From Roseateles aquatilis (GTDB lineage Bacteria; Pseudomonadota; Gammaproteobacteria; Burkholderiales; Burkholderiaceae_C): DNA of 64,000 bases. The translations under genes were made by a program, and so were the position numbers. A model generated the notes under the pieces. The model worked only from the letters and a program-made list of their open reading frames with translations. It searched no databases and was not told the DNA's origin. Below, in pieces: positions 16,911 to 25,297 of this stretch. Location of the stretch: positions 248,001-312,000 of the forward strand of contig NZ_NIOF01000001.1 of NCBI RefSeq assembly GCF_002205645.1, read 5' to 3'. How positions within the stretch are numbered: position 1 is the first letter of the stretch; every line of letters starts with the position of its first letter.

Positions 16911-18025
16911 CAGATCACCTGCAATTCGCCTTCGATCGCGCCGGCCTGGTCCAGGGCCTGCAGGATCGCCATCAGGTCGTCCGGATTGGCGCCGATGCTG
17001 TTGACCATGTCGACGATGGCCTGCAGCGAGGTGCCCGCCGGCCAGCGGAACATGCGGCCGTCGCCCTGGTCCACGCGCAGCTGCGATTGCGGCACCGTCT
17101 GCGTGCGGCCCTGGCTGAACGCGCCCGGCTGGCTGACCTGCGGCGTCTCGCTGATCACCACCTTCAGCGAGCCGTGCGACACCGCCGCCGGCCGCACCTT
17201 GACGCCATCGGCGATGACGACGGTGCCGGTGCGGGAATTGAAGATCACGCGCGGCAGCGCCGGCGCGGCCTCGATGGACAGCCCCTCCAGCTGCGCGACG
17301 AAGGCCACGCGCTGCGTCGGCTCGGCCGGCGCGCGCACGGCGACGCTGGTGCCGTCGCGCGTCGACGCGGTGCCGGCGCCGAAGCGGCCGTTGACCGCGT
17401 CCACGATCAGCGTCGCGGTCTGGAAGCCGGGCCGCTTGAGGTTGAGGACGACGTCGGGGCGGGTGTCGAAATCGGTGCCGATCTCGCGCTCGATCGTCGC
17501 GCCGCTCGGCACGCGGCCGGTCGTCGGCGTGTTGACGGTGACGCTGGAGCCGCTCTGCCCCTGCGCGCTCAAGCCCGTCACCACGAGATTGCCCTGCGCC
17601 AGCGCATAGACCTCGCCGTCCACCGCGTGCAGCTCCGTCAGCATCAGCGTGCCGCCGCGCAGGCTCTTCGCGTCGCCCAGCGAGGACACCGTGATGTCGA
17701 TCGCCTGGCCGCGGCGATAACCGGCCGGGAAGGTGGCGCTGACCATCACGGCCGCGGCGTTGCGGGACTTGGCCTCGGTCTTCTCGGGCAGCTTCACGCC
17801 GAATTGCTTGAGCAGGTTGCCCACCGACTGGCCGGCGAATTTCACCTGCGTGCTGTCGCCGCTGCCGTTCAGGCCGACGACCAGGCCGTAGCCCAGCAAC
17901 TGGTTCTCGCGCACGCCCTCCACGTTGACGAGCTGGCGCAGCGTCTGCGCGGCATGCGCCGGCGCGGGGGCCACGAGCGCGAGCGAGGGGGCGACCAGCG
18001 CCAGGGTGAGCAGCAGGTGTTTCAT
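16910..18025 (-). CDS. flgI: Flagellar P-ring protein FlgI
   Basis: A 371-residue protein with signal peptide (MKHLLLTLALVAPSLALVAPAPAHA) followed by the conserved P-ring start (LRQLVNVEGVRENQLLGYGLVVGLNGSGDSTQ). It ends NPDDLMAILQALDQAGAIEGELQVI, as FlgI proteins do. It forms the peptidoglycan-level bushing around the rod. Downstream flgJ overlaps its stop; flgH ends 4 nt upstream of its start. Confidence 0.97.
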   Translation of the reverse strand: MKHLLLTLALVAPSLALVAPAPAHAAQTLRQLVNVEGVRENQLLGYGLVVGLNGSGDSTQVKFAGQSVGNLLKQFGVKLPEKTEAKSRNAAAVMVSATFPAGYRRGQAIDITVSSLGDAKSLRGGTLMLTELHAVDGEVYALAQGNLVVTGLSAQGQSGSSVTVNTPTTGRVPSGATIEREIGTDFDTRPDVVLNLKRPGFQTATLIVDAVNGRFGAGTASTRDGTSVAVRAPAEPTQRVAFVAQLEGLSIEAAPALPRVIFNSRTGTVVIADGVKVRPAAVSHGSLKVVISETPQVSQPGAFSQGRTQTVPQSQLRVDQGDGRMFRWPAGTSLQAIVDMVNSIGANPDDLMAILQALDQAGAIEGELQVI

Positions 18026-18029
18026 GGCG

Positions 18030-18830
18030 TCAGATCGGATTCCAGGGGCTGTTGAACCAGCGGGTGAACCAGCCCGGCGTGTTGGCGTCGGCCAGGTGGC
18101 CGCGCCCGCTGTAGGCGATGCGCGCGTTGGCGATGCGTTGCGAGGAGATGCGGTTCTCGCTGTCCACGTCGGCCGGCCGCACGTAGCCGGCCAGGCGCAC
18201 CAGTTCCTCGCCCTGGTTGAGCGTGAGGCTCTTCTCGCCGGCCACGCGCAGCAGGCCGTTGCTCATGACCTCCTGCACGACGACGGTGATCGCGCCCTGC
18301 AGCGTGTTCTGCTGCGTGCTGCTGCCGCTGCCGCTGAAGTCGCGGTTGCCGCCGATGCCGTACGCGCGCTGCTTGCCGTTGAGGTCGAGGTTCAGGTCGG
18401 CGCCGCTCTTCTTGGCGCTCTGCGTGTCGGCGCTCTTGCTGGCCTGCGTCGCTTCCTGCAGCACGACGGTCAGCACGTCGCCCGCGCGGAAGGCCCGCGT
18501 GTCGGCGACCAGGCTGGCGCTGCGTCCAGCCACGAAGACACCGCCGCCCGACGGCCGCTGCGGCTCCGGCAGAGGCAGCGGCAAGGGCCCCGGATCGGCG
18601 GACGGCAGCGTCGGCGGGGCGATGGCGGCGCAGCCGGCCAGGAAGGCCGCCACGGCGAGCAGGCCCGCGCCGCGCAGGACGCGGCGCGGCGCGCCCGGGC
18701 CGCGCGAAGAGACGCGCCGCGCGGCGGTGCCGCGGACGGCCGCGGCGGTACAGCCGGCGTTGGCCTTGGCGTTGGCGACCTCGACGACGAAGTCGTCGTC
18801 GGCGGCGGTGATGCGGACGGCGCTGCGCAT
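18030..18830 (-). CDS. flgH: Flagellar L-ring lipoprotein FlgH, with long N-terminal extension
   Basis: A 266-residue product from ATG 18830, which has CGGAG just upstream and follows flgG by 11 nt. The lipobox is L64-A-G-C67, so about 50 residues precede the hydrophobic h-region (GLLAVAAFLAG); normal FlgH precursors have about 20. Internal GTG codons (V32, V40, V51) could give a conventional signal peptide. The mature part is typical: GRSASLVADTRAFRAGDVLTVVLQE, EVMSNGLLRVAGEKSLTLNQGEE, ending TRWFNSPWNPI. It forms the outer-membrane L ring. Confidence 0.93.
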   Translation of the reverse strand: MRSAVRITAADDDFVVEVANAKANAGCTAAAVRGTAARRVSSRGPGAPRRVLRGAGLLAVAAFLAGCAAIAPPTLPSADPGPLPLPLPEPQRPSGGGVFVAGRSASLVADTRAFRAGDVLTVVLQEATQASKSADTQSAKKSGADLNLDLNGKQRAYGIGGNRDFSGSGSSTQQNTLQGAITVVVQEVMSNGLLRVAGEKSLTLNQGEELVRLAGYVRPADVDSENRISSQRIANARIAYSGRGHLADANTPGWFTRWFNSPWNPI

Positions 18831-18841
18831 GGTCGCTCCGA

Positions 18842-19630
18842 TCAGCGCGCGGCCTGCGCCAGCGTCTGCAACATGTTGTCGGCGGCGGAGAGCACCTTGG
18901 TGTTCATCTCGTAGGTACGCTGGGCCGCGATCATGTCGACCATCTCCTCGACGACCTGCACGTTCGATCCCTCCAGCGCGCCCTGCTTGAGCTTGCCCAG
19001 GCCGTTCTCGCCGGGCACGCCCTCGGTGGGCGCGCCGCTGGCCGCGGTCTCCTGGAACAGGTTGTCCCCCAGGGCCAGCAGGCCGGCCGGATTGACGAAC
19101 TGGGTCAGGCGCAACTGGCCGATCTCGCTGGGCGCGGCGTTGGCGGCGACCGTCGCGGTGACGACGCCGTTCTCGCCGATCGTGATCGCCGTCGCGTTGG
19201 CCGGCACGGTGATCTCCGGCTGGATGCGCTGGCCCTGCGCGGTGACCAGGCGGCCGTCCGAGTTGATCTGCAACTGGCCGGCGCGCGTGTAGGCCGGGCG
19301 GCTGTTGGGGCCCTCGACCTGCAGGAAGCCGTTGCCCACGATGGCCACGTCCAGGCTCTGACCGGTCGTCTGCAGGTTGCCGTTGGTGAAGACCTTCTGC
19401 GTGCCGACCATGCGCGTGCCGTTGCCCAGCTGCACGCCGGTGGGCGACGCGGTGCCGTCCTCGGCCTGCGCGCCGGGCTGGCGCTCGACCTGGTAGAACA
19501 GGTCCTCGAACATGACGCGGTCGCGCTTGAAGCCGACCGTGTTGACGTTGGCCAGGTTGTTGGCGATGGCCTGCAACTTGGCGTCCTGCGCCTGCACGCC
19601 GGTCTTGCTGATCCACATGGCGGGGTTCAT
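18842..19630 (-). CDS. flgG: Flagellar distal rod protein FlgG
   Basis: A 262-residue protein, the usual FlgG length. It begins with the rod-type signature (ISKTGVQAQDAKLQAIANNLANVNTVGFKRDRVMFEDL) and ends with the rod/hook C-terminal helix (EEMVDMIAAQRTYEMNTKVLSAADNMLQTLAQ). It builds the distal rod that passes the P and L rings. It is in the order flgF-G-H-I expected for the operon. Confidence 0.97.
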   Translation of the reverse strand: MNPAMWISKTGVQAQDAKLQAIANNLANVNTVGFKRDRVMFEDLFYQVERQPGAQAEDGTASPTGVQLGNGTRMVGTQKVFTNGNLQTTGQSLDVAIVGNGFLQVEGPNSRPAYTRAGQLQINSDGRLVTAQGQRIQPEITVPANATAITIGENGVVTATVAANAAPSEIGQLRLTQFVNPAGLLALGDNLFQETAASGAPTEGVPGENGLGKLKQGALEGSNVQVVEEMVDMIAAQRTYEMNTKVLSAADNMLQTLAQAAR

Positions 19631-19691
19631 CGGGGGCTCCTTGGGGAATTCGGTGGAGAGATCGCTGGGGTTGGAAGGTCTGGCCGACGCG

Positions 19692-20426
19692 TTATTCGCG
19701 CACCAGCCGGTTGCCGGTCTCGGCCATGCTGTCGGCGGCCTTGTAGAAACGCATCTGCAGCTCGAAGTCGCGCGCCAGGTTCATGGTCGCGACCATCTCC
19801 TCGACGGCGGAGACATTGCTCGCCTCCAGCTTGCCGGACGCGACCTTGACCGCCGGGTCCGGGGCCGGCGTGCCGCCGTCGCGCGTCACCAGCAGGCCGG
19901 CCTCGTTCTTGGTCAGTTGCGCGAAGTCGGGGCGCACCAGCTTGAGCCGGTCCACCGGCTGCAGCTCGGTCTGTCCGGCGGTCAGGATGGACACGGTGCC
20001 GTCGGCCAGGACTTCCAGCTTGTCGTGCGGCGGCAGGACGATGGGCCCGCCCGCCCCCAGCACCGCATGCCGGCCCAGGCGCAGCTGGCCCTGCGCGTCG
20101 ACGGTGAAGTTGCCGCCGCGGGTGTAGGCCTCGGCGCCGTCCGGTCCGTCCTGCGCGACGGCGAAGAGGCCGTCGCCCTGGATCGCCAGGTCGAGGTCGC
20201 GGCCCGTGTCGCGCTGGCTGCCGGCGCGCGCGCTGATCACGTCGGACCGCGCCTGCGAGAGGTGCCGCGCGTCGTAGCCGAAGCCCTTCACCTGCGCGGC
20301 CGAGGCCTGCTCCAGGTTGGCCCGGAAGCCCGCCGTCTCCAGGTTGGCCAGGTTGTTGGCATGCACGGCCTGCGCGCGCTGGATGCGCTCGGCGCCGCTC
20401 ATGACGGTGTAGATCAGGGCATCCAT
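19692..20426 (-). CDS. flgF: Flagellar proximal rod protein FlgF
   Basis: A 244-residue rod protein: MDALIYTVMSGAERIQRAQAVHANNLANLETAGF at the start and VEEMVATMNLARDFELQMRFYKAADSMAETGNRLV at the end, both standard FlgF signatures. It contributes to the proximal rod. It sits between flgE and flgG on the minus strand. Confidence 0.96.
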   Translation of the reverse strand: MDALIYTVMSGAERIQRAQAVHANNLANLETAGFRANLEQASAAQVKGFGYDARHLSQARSDVISARAGSQRDTGRDLDLAIQGDGLFAVAQDGPDGAEAYTRGGNFTVDAQGQLRLGRHAVLGAGGPIVLPPHDKLEVLADGTVSILTAGQTELQPVDRLKLVRPDFAQLTKNEAGLLVTRDGGTPAPDPAVKVASGKLEASNVSAVEEMVATMNLARDFELQMRFYKAADSMAETGNRLVRE

Positions 20427-20499
20427 GGTCGTGACCCGTTCAGATGGGAGGACGTTTCGGGAAGCGTTTCGGCAGACGTTTCAGGGGCTCGTGCCCGCG

Positions 20500-21708
20500 T
20501 CAGACGGCCTGCATCAGTGCCTGCATCATTTCGTTCTCGGTCGAGATGAGCTTGGTGTTGGCCTGGTAGTTGCGCTGCGCGCTCATGAGGCTGACCAGCT
20601 CGCCGGTGATGTCGACGTTGGACTGCTCCAGCGCGCCGGCGCTCAGCTTGGACGCGGTGCCCGAGCCGGGGCGCGAGTACAGCGCCACGCCGCTGTCGGG
20701 CGTCGCGGACCAGCTGGTGTCGCTGATCGACTTCAGCGCGCCTTCGTTGGCGAAGGTGGCCACGGCCAGCGTGCCGACGGTCTGCTTCTCGCCGTTGCTG
20801 TAGGTCGCGACCAGCGAGCCGTCCTCCGACAGGCTGGTGCCGGTCAGCGTGCCGGCGGCGTAGCCGTTGGACTCGTTGGTGCGGGTGGTCGTGTCGCCGG
20901 CGAATTGCGAGGTGCCGGTGTAGTCGATGCGCATCGCGATCGCCGCGGCGCCGTTGCCGGGCGCGGCATTCAGCGTCACCGCGGGCACGGTCGTGAGCTG
21001 GCCTTGCGCGTCGAAGTTGAGCGTCGCGCCGACGCCGGCCGGTGCCGCGCCGTCGAAGCTGTAGTACGCGTTGACGGCGCCCACGCCGGTCTTGACGAAG
21101 TACTGGGTAACGGTGTGCTTGGTGCCCAGCGAGTCGTAGACCGTCGAGGTCACCGAGCTGTTGTAGCTGCGCGATTCGTTCTTGTCGAAGGGCGTGACGG
21201 CCGGCACGGTCCAGTCGGCGCTGAGGTTGCCGTTGTAGGTCAGCTTGTCGCTGGACTGCGCCGGGATCTGGCCGGTGGTGACGCGCAGGTCGCCGAAGGC
21301 GCCCAGGCCCGCGCCGGGGACCGGGCGGCCGGCGGCGTCCAGCACCGTCGCGTAGCCCTGCGCCTTGCGGCCCGTGCCGTCGACGACGTTGCCGTTCTTG
21401 TCGACGCTGAACAGGCCGACGCGGGTGAAGACGGTCTGGCCGCCGTCGTCGCGCACGGCGAAGAAGCCGCGGCCCTGGATCATCGCGTCCATGCCGCGGC
21501 CGGTGTTGAACAGGCCGCCGCCGGTCTCGATGCTCTGCGAGACGGAGCCGACTTCCACGCCCACCGGGTGGCTGTCCGCGTACATCGACGAGAAGTTGCT
21601 GCGGCTGGACTTGAAGCCGTAGGTGCCGGAGTTGGCGATGTTGTTGCTGATGGTCTCCAGGCTGGCGTTGACCGCGTTGATGCCCGAACGTGCGATTTCG
21701 AAACTCAT
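20500..21708 (-). CDS. flgE: Flagellar hook protein FlgE
   Basis: A 402-residue hook subunit, typical for FlgE. The N-terminal signature (SFEIARSGINAVNASLETISNNIANSGTYGFKSSRS) and C-terminal helix (LEQSNVDITGELVSLMSAQRNYQANTKLISTENEMMQALMQAV) are both intact, with a central hook D1/D2 region rich in Gly, Thr and Ala. It polymerises outside the cell into the universal joint. It follows flgD, its assembly scaffold. Confidence 0.97.
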   Translation of the reverse strand: MSFEIARSGINAVNASLETISNNIANSGTYGFKSSRSNFSSMYADSHPVGVEVGSVSQSIETGGGLFNTGRGMDAMIQGRGFFAVRDDGGQTVFTRVGLFSVDKNGNVVDGTGRKAQGYATVLDAAGRPVPGAGLGAFGDLRVTTGQIPAQSSDKLTYNGNLSADWTVPAVTPFDKNESRSYNSSVTSTVYDSLGTKHTVTQYFVKTGVGAVNAYYSFDGAAPAGVGATLNFDAQGQLTTVPAVTLNAAPGNGAAAIAMRIDYTGTSQFAGDTTTRTNESNGYAAGTLTGTSLSEDGSLVATYSNGEKQTVGTLAVATFANEGALKSISDTSWSATPDSGVALYSRPGSGTASKLSAGALEQSNVDITGELVSLMSAQRNYQANTKLISTENEMMQALMQAV

Positions 21709-21782
21709 GGGGATCTCCGAAGGCTGTGATTCAAGAACTGAAGGGGGCTCGTGCCGAAGGTGCCGATGGGCGGGACGCGTCC

Positions 21783-22436
21783 TCAGGACGCGGCGCGGCC
21801 CTTGAACTGGGTGATGGCCTGGCTGGTGATCTCGCCGACGCCCGCAAGCTGCAACATCACGCCGCCGTCCGCGGCCAGCCGCACGCCGTCCAGGCGGGCG
21901 ACCGTCTCGACATTGACGGCGCGCTTGTCGCCGGCCTCGAGCCTGACGCTGTAGCGGCCGTCGGCCAGGCCCAGCCTGGCCGGGTCCAGCGTGTAGCCCT
22001 GCTCGCCCTTGCCGAGCGCGCCCAGGTCGATGCGCTGCTCGCGGCCGTCGCCGCCGGTCAACACCAGCGTGTTGGCGGGGCTGTTGCTGTCCAGCGAGAA
22101 GCGCAACTGGACCGGGTCGCGGGACAGGTTCAGCGACGACACCGTGGCCTGCAGCGTCGAGCCGACCTGCGCGCCCAGCGTCATCAGCTGCAGGCTGGCC
22201 AGCATGCTGGCGTTGGTCTGGCCCTGCGAGGCGAGCTGCTGCATCGACTCGACCTGGCTGAGCTGCGTCAGCTGGCTGACGAATTGGGACGGGTCCTGCG
22301 GCGAGAGCGGATCCTGGTTCTTGATCTGCGCCACCAGCAGCGTGGTGAACAGCTTGCTCATGCCGCCGTTGGCGGCGATGTTCTCGTTGCCGGCGGCCCC
22401 GTTGGCGGCGGCGTTGTTGTTGACGGACGTGGTCAT
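21783..22436 (-). CDS. flgD: Flagellar hook cap / assembly protein FlgD
   Basis: A 217-residue protein. The N-terminal motif LFTTLLVAQIKNQDPLSPQDPSQFVSQLTQLSQVE is the FlgD hallmark, and the rest is the FlgD Ig-like and tudor-like beta domain (NTLVLTGGDGREQRIDLG). It caps the growing hook. It lies 10 nt after flgC in the operon. Confidence 0.97.
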   Translation of the reverse strand: MTTSVNNNAAANGAAGNENIAANGGMSKLFTTLLVAQIKNQDPLSPQDPSQFVSQLTQLSQVESMQQLASQGQTNASMLASLQLMTLGAQVGSTLQATVSSLNLSRDPVQLRFSLDSNSPANTLVLTGGDGREQRIDLGALGKGEQGYTLDPARLGLADGRYSVRLEAGDKRAVNVETVARLDGVRLAADGGVMLQLAGVGEITSQAITQFKGRAAS

Positions 22437-22446
22437 GGTCGGTTCC

Positions 22447-22872
22447 TCAGTTCTCGCCCAGGCGCAGCAGCGACTGCTGCATGGACTTCACCCGCGACAG
22501 CACCTCGACGTTGGTCTCGAAGGCGCGCGACGCGGACAGCATGTCGGTCATCTCGGCGACCGGGTTGACGTTGGGATAGAAGACCTCGCCGTTCTCGTTG
22601 GCGAGCGGGTTCTCCGGCTCATAGGCCTTGCGCAGCGGCTCCTGGCTCTCGACGACGTCCAGCACCTGCACCCGGGCGCCGGCGAGCTGCTGGTCGCCCA
22701 GGCCCTCGCGCGCCGCCAGCGCGGCGAAGACCGGCTTGCGGGCGTGGTACGTCGCGGCCTCGGTGCCCGATGCCGATTGCGCGTTGGCCAGGTTGCTGGC
22801 GATGGTGTTGAGGCGCACCGTCTGCGCCGACATCGCCGAGCCGGCGATCTGGGTGATCTGCTTGAAGGACAT
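22447..22872 (-). CDS. flgC: Flagellar proximal rod protein FlgC
   Basis: A 141-residue protein with the conserved segments IAGSAMSAQTVRLNTIASNLANAQS near the start and NPVAEMTDMLSASRAFETNVEVLSRVKSMQQSLLRLGEN at the end, as in FlgC. It is part of the proximal rod and lies between flgB and flgD. Confidence 0.97.
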   Translation of the reverse strand: MSFKQITQIAGSAMSAQTVRLNTIASNLANAQSASGTEAATYHARKPVFAALAAREGLGDQQLAGARVQVLDVVESQEPLRKAYEPENPLANENGEVFYPNVNPVAEMTDMLSASRAFETNVEVLSRVKSMQQSLLRLGEN

Positions 22873-22896
22873 CGTGCTTGCTCCGGTCGGGGTCCG

Positions 22897-23277
22897 TTAC
22901 TGGCCGTTGATGGCCTTGGCCAGGCCCTTGAGCTTCATGTTCACGAAGGTCAGGCTGGTCTGGAAGTCGAGCGCGTTCTGCGCGAAGGCGGCCTGCTCCA
23001 CGCCCAGCTCGACGGTGTTGCCGTCCTGCGAGGGGTGATACGGCACGCGGTACCGCAGGTCCTGCGCGCCGGTGTCCAGCGCGAGATCGCCGCCGAAGCC
23101 GTCCCCCGCATCGCCACCGACCGCGGCACGCAGCGACGCGGCAAAATCAATGTCCCGCGCCTGGTATCCCGGCGTGCTGACGTTGGCGACGTTGGAGGCC
23201 AGGACCTTGGTCCGCTCCGCGCGCAGACGCAGCGCGTCGTCATGCACTCCGGCCGCCTTGCTGAAATCGATGCTCAT
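22897..23277 (-). CDS. flgB: Flagellar proximal rod protein FlgB
   Basis: A 126-residue rod protein (ALRLRAERTKVLASNVANVSTPGYQARDIDFAASL; C-terminal NALDFQTSLTFVNMKLKGLAKAINGQ). The ATG at 23277 is fixed by an excellent ribosome site, AAGGAAGGGAG, 4-8 nt upstream. That site lies inside the opposite-strand flgA gene, and the two start codons overlap by two bases. It is the first gene of the leftward flgB-L operon, whose promoter must lie inside flgA. Confidence 0.97.
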   Translation of the reverse strand: MSIDFSKAAGVHDDALRLRAERTKVLASNVANVSTPGYQARDIDFAASLRAAVGGDAGDGFGGDLALDTGAQDLRYRVPYHPSQDGNTVELGVEQAAFAQNALDFQTSLTFVNMKLKGLAKAINGQ

Positions 23278-24049
23278 GCGCGACTCCCTTCCTTGCTTCG
23301 TTTCCGTTGTGCTGACCACCGCCTGCGCGGTCTCAGCGTGTTTCCTGTCCGCGACGGCCTTGGCCGCGGGCGCTGTTCCAGCCGGCGCCGTTGCGGCCGG
23401 CCCGCGTCCCGACGCGACCGCCGCGCTCGACGCGCAGGTGCTGGACACCGCCCGCGCCGCCCTGCTCGACCAGGCGCAGCAGGCCGGCCTGATCGCGCCG
23501 GAGCTGCAGTTGACGCAGCCCGCGCCGCGCGCCCGTCCGGCCTGCCCGGCCGGCTGGGACGTCGCGCTGCTGGACAGCCGCAGCCTGATGCGCCTGCGCC
23601 TGGTGGCGCGTTGCACCGACGACGCCGCCCGCGTGCCGCCGCAGGACTTCCTGCTGCGCGCCACGCTCAGCGCCGAGGTGCTGGTCGTGACGCAGGGCGT
23701 GGCCAGCGGCCAGCCGGTCACCGAGGACCAGTTGCAGCTGCAGCGCCGCGACATCAGCCAAACGCCGGACGCGTTGTCCACGCTGGAGCCCGGCCTGGCC
23801 GCGCGCAGCACGCTGCGTCCCGGGCAGTTGCTCCAGAAACGGCTGCTGGCCGCGGCGATCGTCGTCAAGCGCGGCGACACGGTGCGTATCCAGGCCAGCC
23901 GCGGCGGCGTCAGCGTCGAGGGCGCCGGCGAGGCGCTCGACAGCGGCGCACGCCAGGGCGTGATCCGCGTGCGCAACAACGCCAGCGGCCGTGTCATTCA
24001 GGCCCGCGTGCTCGACAGCGGACTGGTGGAGCCCGCCGAGCTGCGCTGA
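23276..24049 (+). CDS. flgA: Flagellar P-ring assembly chaperone FlgA
   Basis: A 257-residue protein with a signal peptide (MRDSLPCFVSVVLTTACAVSACFLSATALA) and an SAF/FlgA C-terminal domain (VLVVTQGVASGQPVTEDQLQLQRRDIS...LRPGQLLQKRLLAAAIVVKRGDTVRIQA...GVIRVRNNASGRVIQARVLD). It helps FlgI assemble the P ring in the periplasm. ATG 23276 overlaps the flgB start on the other strand; no clear ribosome site is seen for it or for the in-frame ATG at 23270. It is the only flg gene on the plus strand. Confidence 0.93.
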   Translation: MRDSLPCFVSVVLTTACAVSACFLSATALAAGAVPAGAVAAGPRPDATAALDAQVLDTARAALLDQAQQAGLIAPELQLTQPAPRARPACPAGWDVALLDSRSLMRLRLVARCTDDAARVPPQDFLLRATLSAEVLVVTQGVASGQPVTEDQLQLQRRDISQTPDALSTLEPGLAARSTLRPGQLLQKRLLAAAIVVKRGDTVRIQASRGGVSVEGAGEALDSGARQGVIRVRNNASGRVIQARVLDSGLVEPAELR

Positions 24050-24084
24050 GGCCGGGCCGGTCGCGGGGCCCATCGGTTCGATCC

Positions 24085-24846
24085 TCATTTCGCCGCTCCC
24101 TGCACGCGGGCGGCGATGCGCGCCAGCTTGTCCGCGTACGCCGGATCGGTCGCATACCCGCCGCGCTGCAGCGCCTGGCCGTAGGCGCGCGCGTCGGTCC
24201 CGGCGTTGAGCGCGCCCTGGTACCGCGGGTTGCCGCCGACCAGGCGCGCCAGATCGTCGAAGGACTGGGCCGGCGACGCATAGGCGCGGAAGGCCTCGCT
24301 GCGCGCGACCGGCGCGCCGCCCTCGATTTCGGTGGTCATGGCCTGGACGACGCCGCCCTGCCAGGTGCCGGTGGCCTTGATGCCGAAGTAGTTGTGGCTG
24401 CTGGCGCCGTCGGCCGCGCGGAGGGGCGAGCGGCCCCAGCCCGTCTCCAGCGCGGCCTGCGCCGTCAGCACCTCGGGCGCGACGCCCAGCTTCGCGCCGG
24501 CGCCGCGCGCCAGCGGCAGCACCTCGTCGATGAAAGCCTGGCGTTCGGCTTCACCGACGCCGTTCAGGTCCTCCGCACCGGCGATGCCGCCCGCCGTCAG
24601 CGACGACAGCGCCTGCTGGCGGCCCCACGCGCCCTCGGGACTCAGCGCCGCGCCGGTCGAACCCGCGCTGGAGGCGCCTCCCGAGCCGTCGCCCTGCTCG
24701 ATGTAGCGGACGACCTCGCGATTCAATTGCTGGAAGAGCGCATCGAAACGCGGCGCGCCGACCTCGCCCGCTCCGCGCGCCATGCCGCGTTCCGCCGTGC
24801 CGCCCAGCGCCGGGAACTCGCCCGCGCGGAAGTCAGCGTTCAGCAT
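24085..24846 (-). CDS. Flagellum-associated glucosaminidase (FlgJ C-terminal-type muramidase)
   Basis: A 253-residue protein from ATG 24846, chosen because GAGGAG lies 7 nt upstream; an ATG two codons earlier sits against it. The C-terminal two thirds are a glucosaminidase domain (FIDEVLPLARGAGAKLGVAPEVLTAQAALETGWGRSP, catalytic Glu in ALETGWG; NYFGIKA; AYASPAQSFDDLARLVGGNPRYQGALN; GGYATDPAYADKLARIAARV). This corresponds to the second half of enteric FlgJ. There is no obvious signal peptide, so it may travel through the flagellar exporter. It overlaps the end of flgN. It opens a gap in peptidoglycan for the rod. Confidence 0.9.
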   Translation of the reverse strand: MLNADFRAGEFPALGGTAERGMARGAGEVGAPRFDALFQQLNREVVRYIEQGDGSGGASSAGSTGAALSPEGAWGRQQALSSLTAGGIAGAEDLNGVGEAERQAFIDEVLPLARGAGAKLGVAPEVLTAQAALETGWGRSPLRAADGASSHNYFGIKATGTWQGGVVQAMTTEIEGGAPVARSEAFRAYASPAQSFDDLARLVGGNPRYQGALNAGTDARAYGQALQRGGYATDPAYADKLARIAARVQGAAK

Positions 24847-25297
24847 AGACATGCTCCTCGCGGCCGAGCAGTTGTTGCATCAGCATCTGCTGCTCGGTGA
24901 TCAGTTGGGCGTTGCGCAGGTTCAGCGCATGGCACTCGGTCATCGCGCGCTCGAACTCGCGGTGCAGCGCGGCCAGCGGTTCGGCCGTCGCGGTGGGCAG
25001 CCGGGCCACCAGCGCCCGCAGCGTCGGCGCGGTGTTGGGTCCCAGCAGCGCGGCCAGCAGCTCGCGACGAGCCACGTGCTGCGCCTCGATCGCGGTGGCC
25101 TGCGCCAGGATCCGCGCGGACAGGTCGGCGATCGCTTCGGCGTCGTGGTGCAGCGCGGCATGGAACTGGCGCTCCAGCCACTCGCGCAGCGTGCCGTAGT
25201 CGCGCAGGTCACGCGCCAGGCCGTCACGCAGTTGCTGCAGCGCCAGCACCGCGGCGCTATCGCCGCGTCGCCTCGCGTGGCCCGGCATCGCGGTCAC
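24833..25297 (-). CDS. flgN: Flagellar export chaperone FlgN
   Basis: A 154-residue, mostly helical, Leu/Ala-rich protein. Start is GTG 25297, overlapping the flgM stop (GTGA), with ACGGAGG 6 nt upstream. The region HALNLRNAQLITEQQMLMQQLLG resembles the FlgN tail. FlgN escorts FlgK and FlgL to the export gate. Placement directly after flgM is the standard flgM-flgN pair and is the main support, since FlgN sequence is weakly conserved. Confidence 0.85.
   Translation of the reverse strand: MTAMPGHARRRGDSAAVLALQQLRDGLARDLRDYGTLREWLERQFHAALHHDAEAIADLSARILAQATAIEAQHVARRELLAALLGPNTAPTLRALVARLPTATAEPLAALHREFERAMTECHALNLRNAQLITEQQMLMQQLLGREEHVYAER

Noticed and set aside
24060-24085. GGTTCGATCC, resembling a tRNA T-loop, between flgA and the glucosaminidase gene
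   Set aside because: The flanks do not form the T-stem, and no acceptor, D or anticodon arms fit; only 35 nt separate the two genes.
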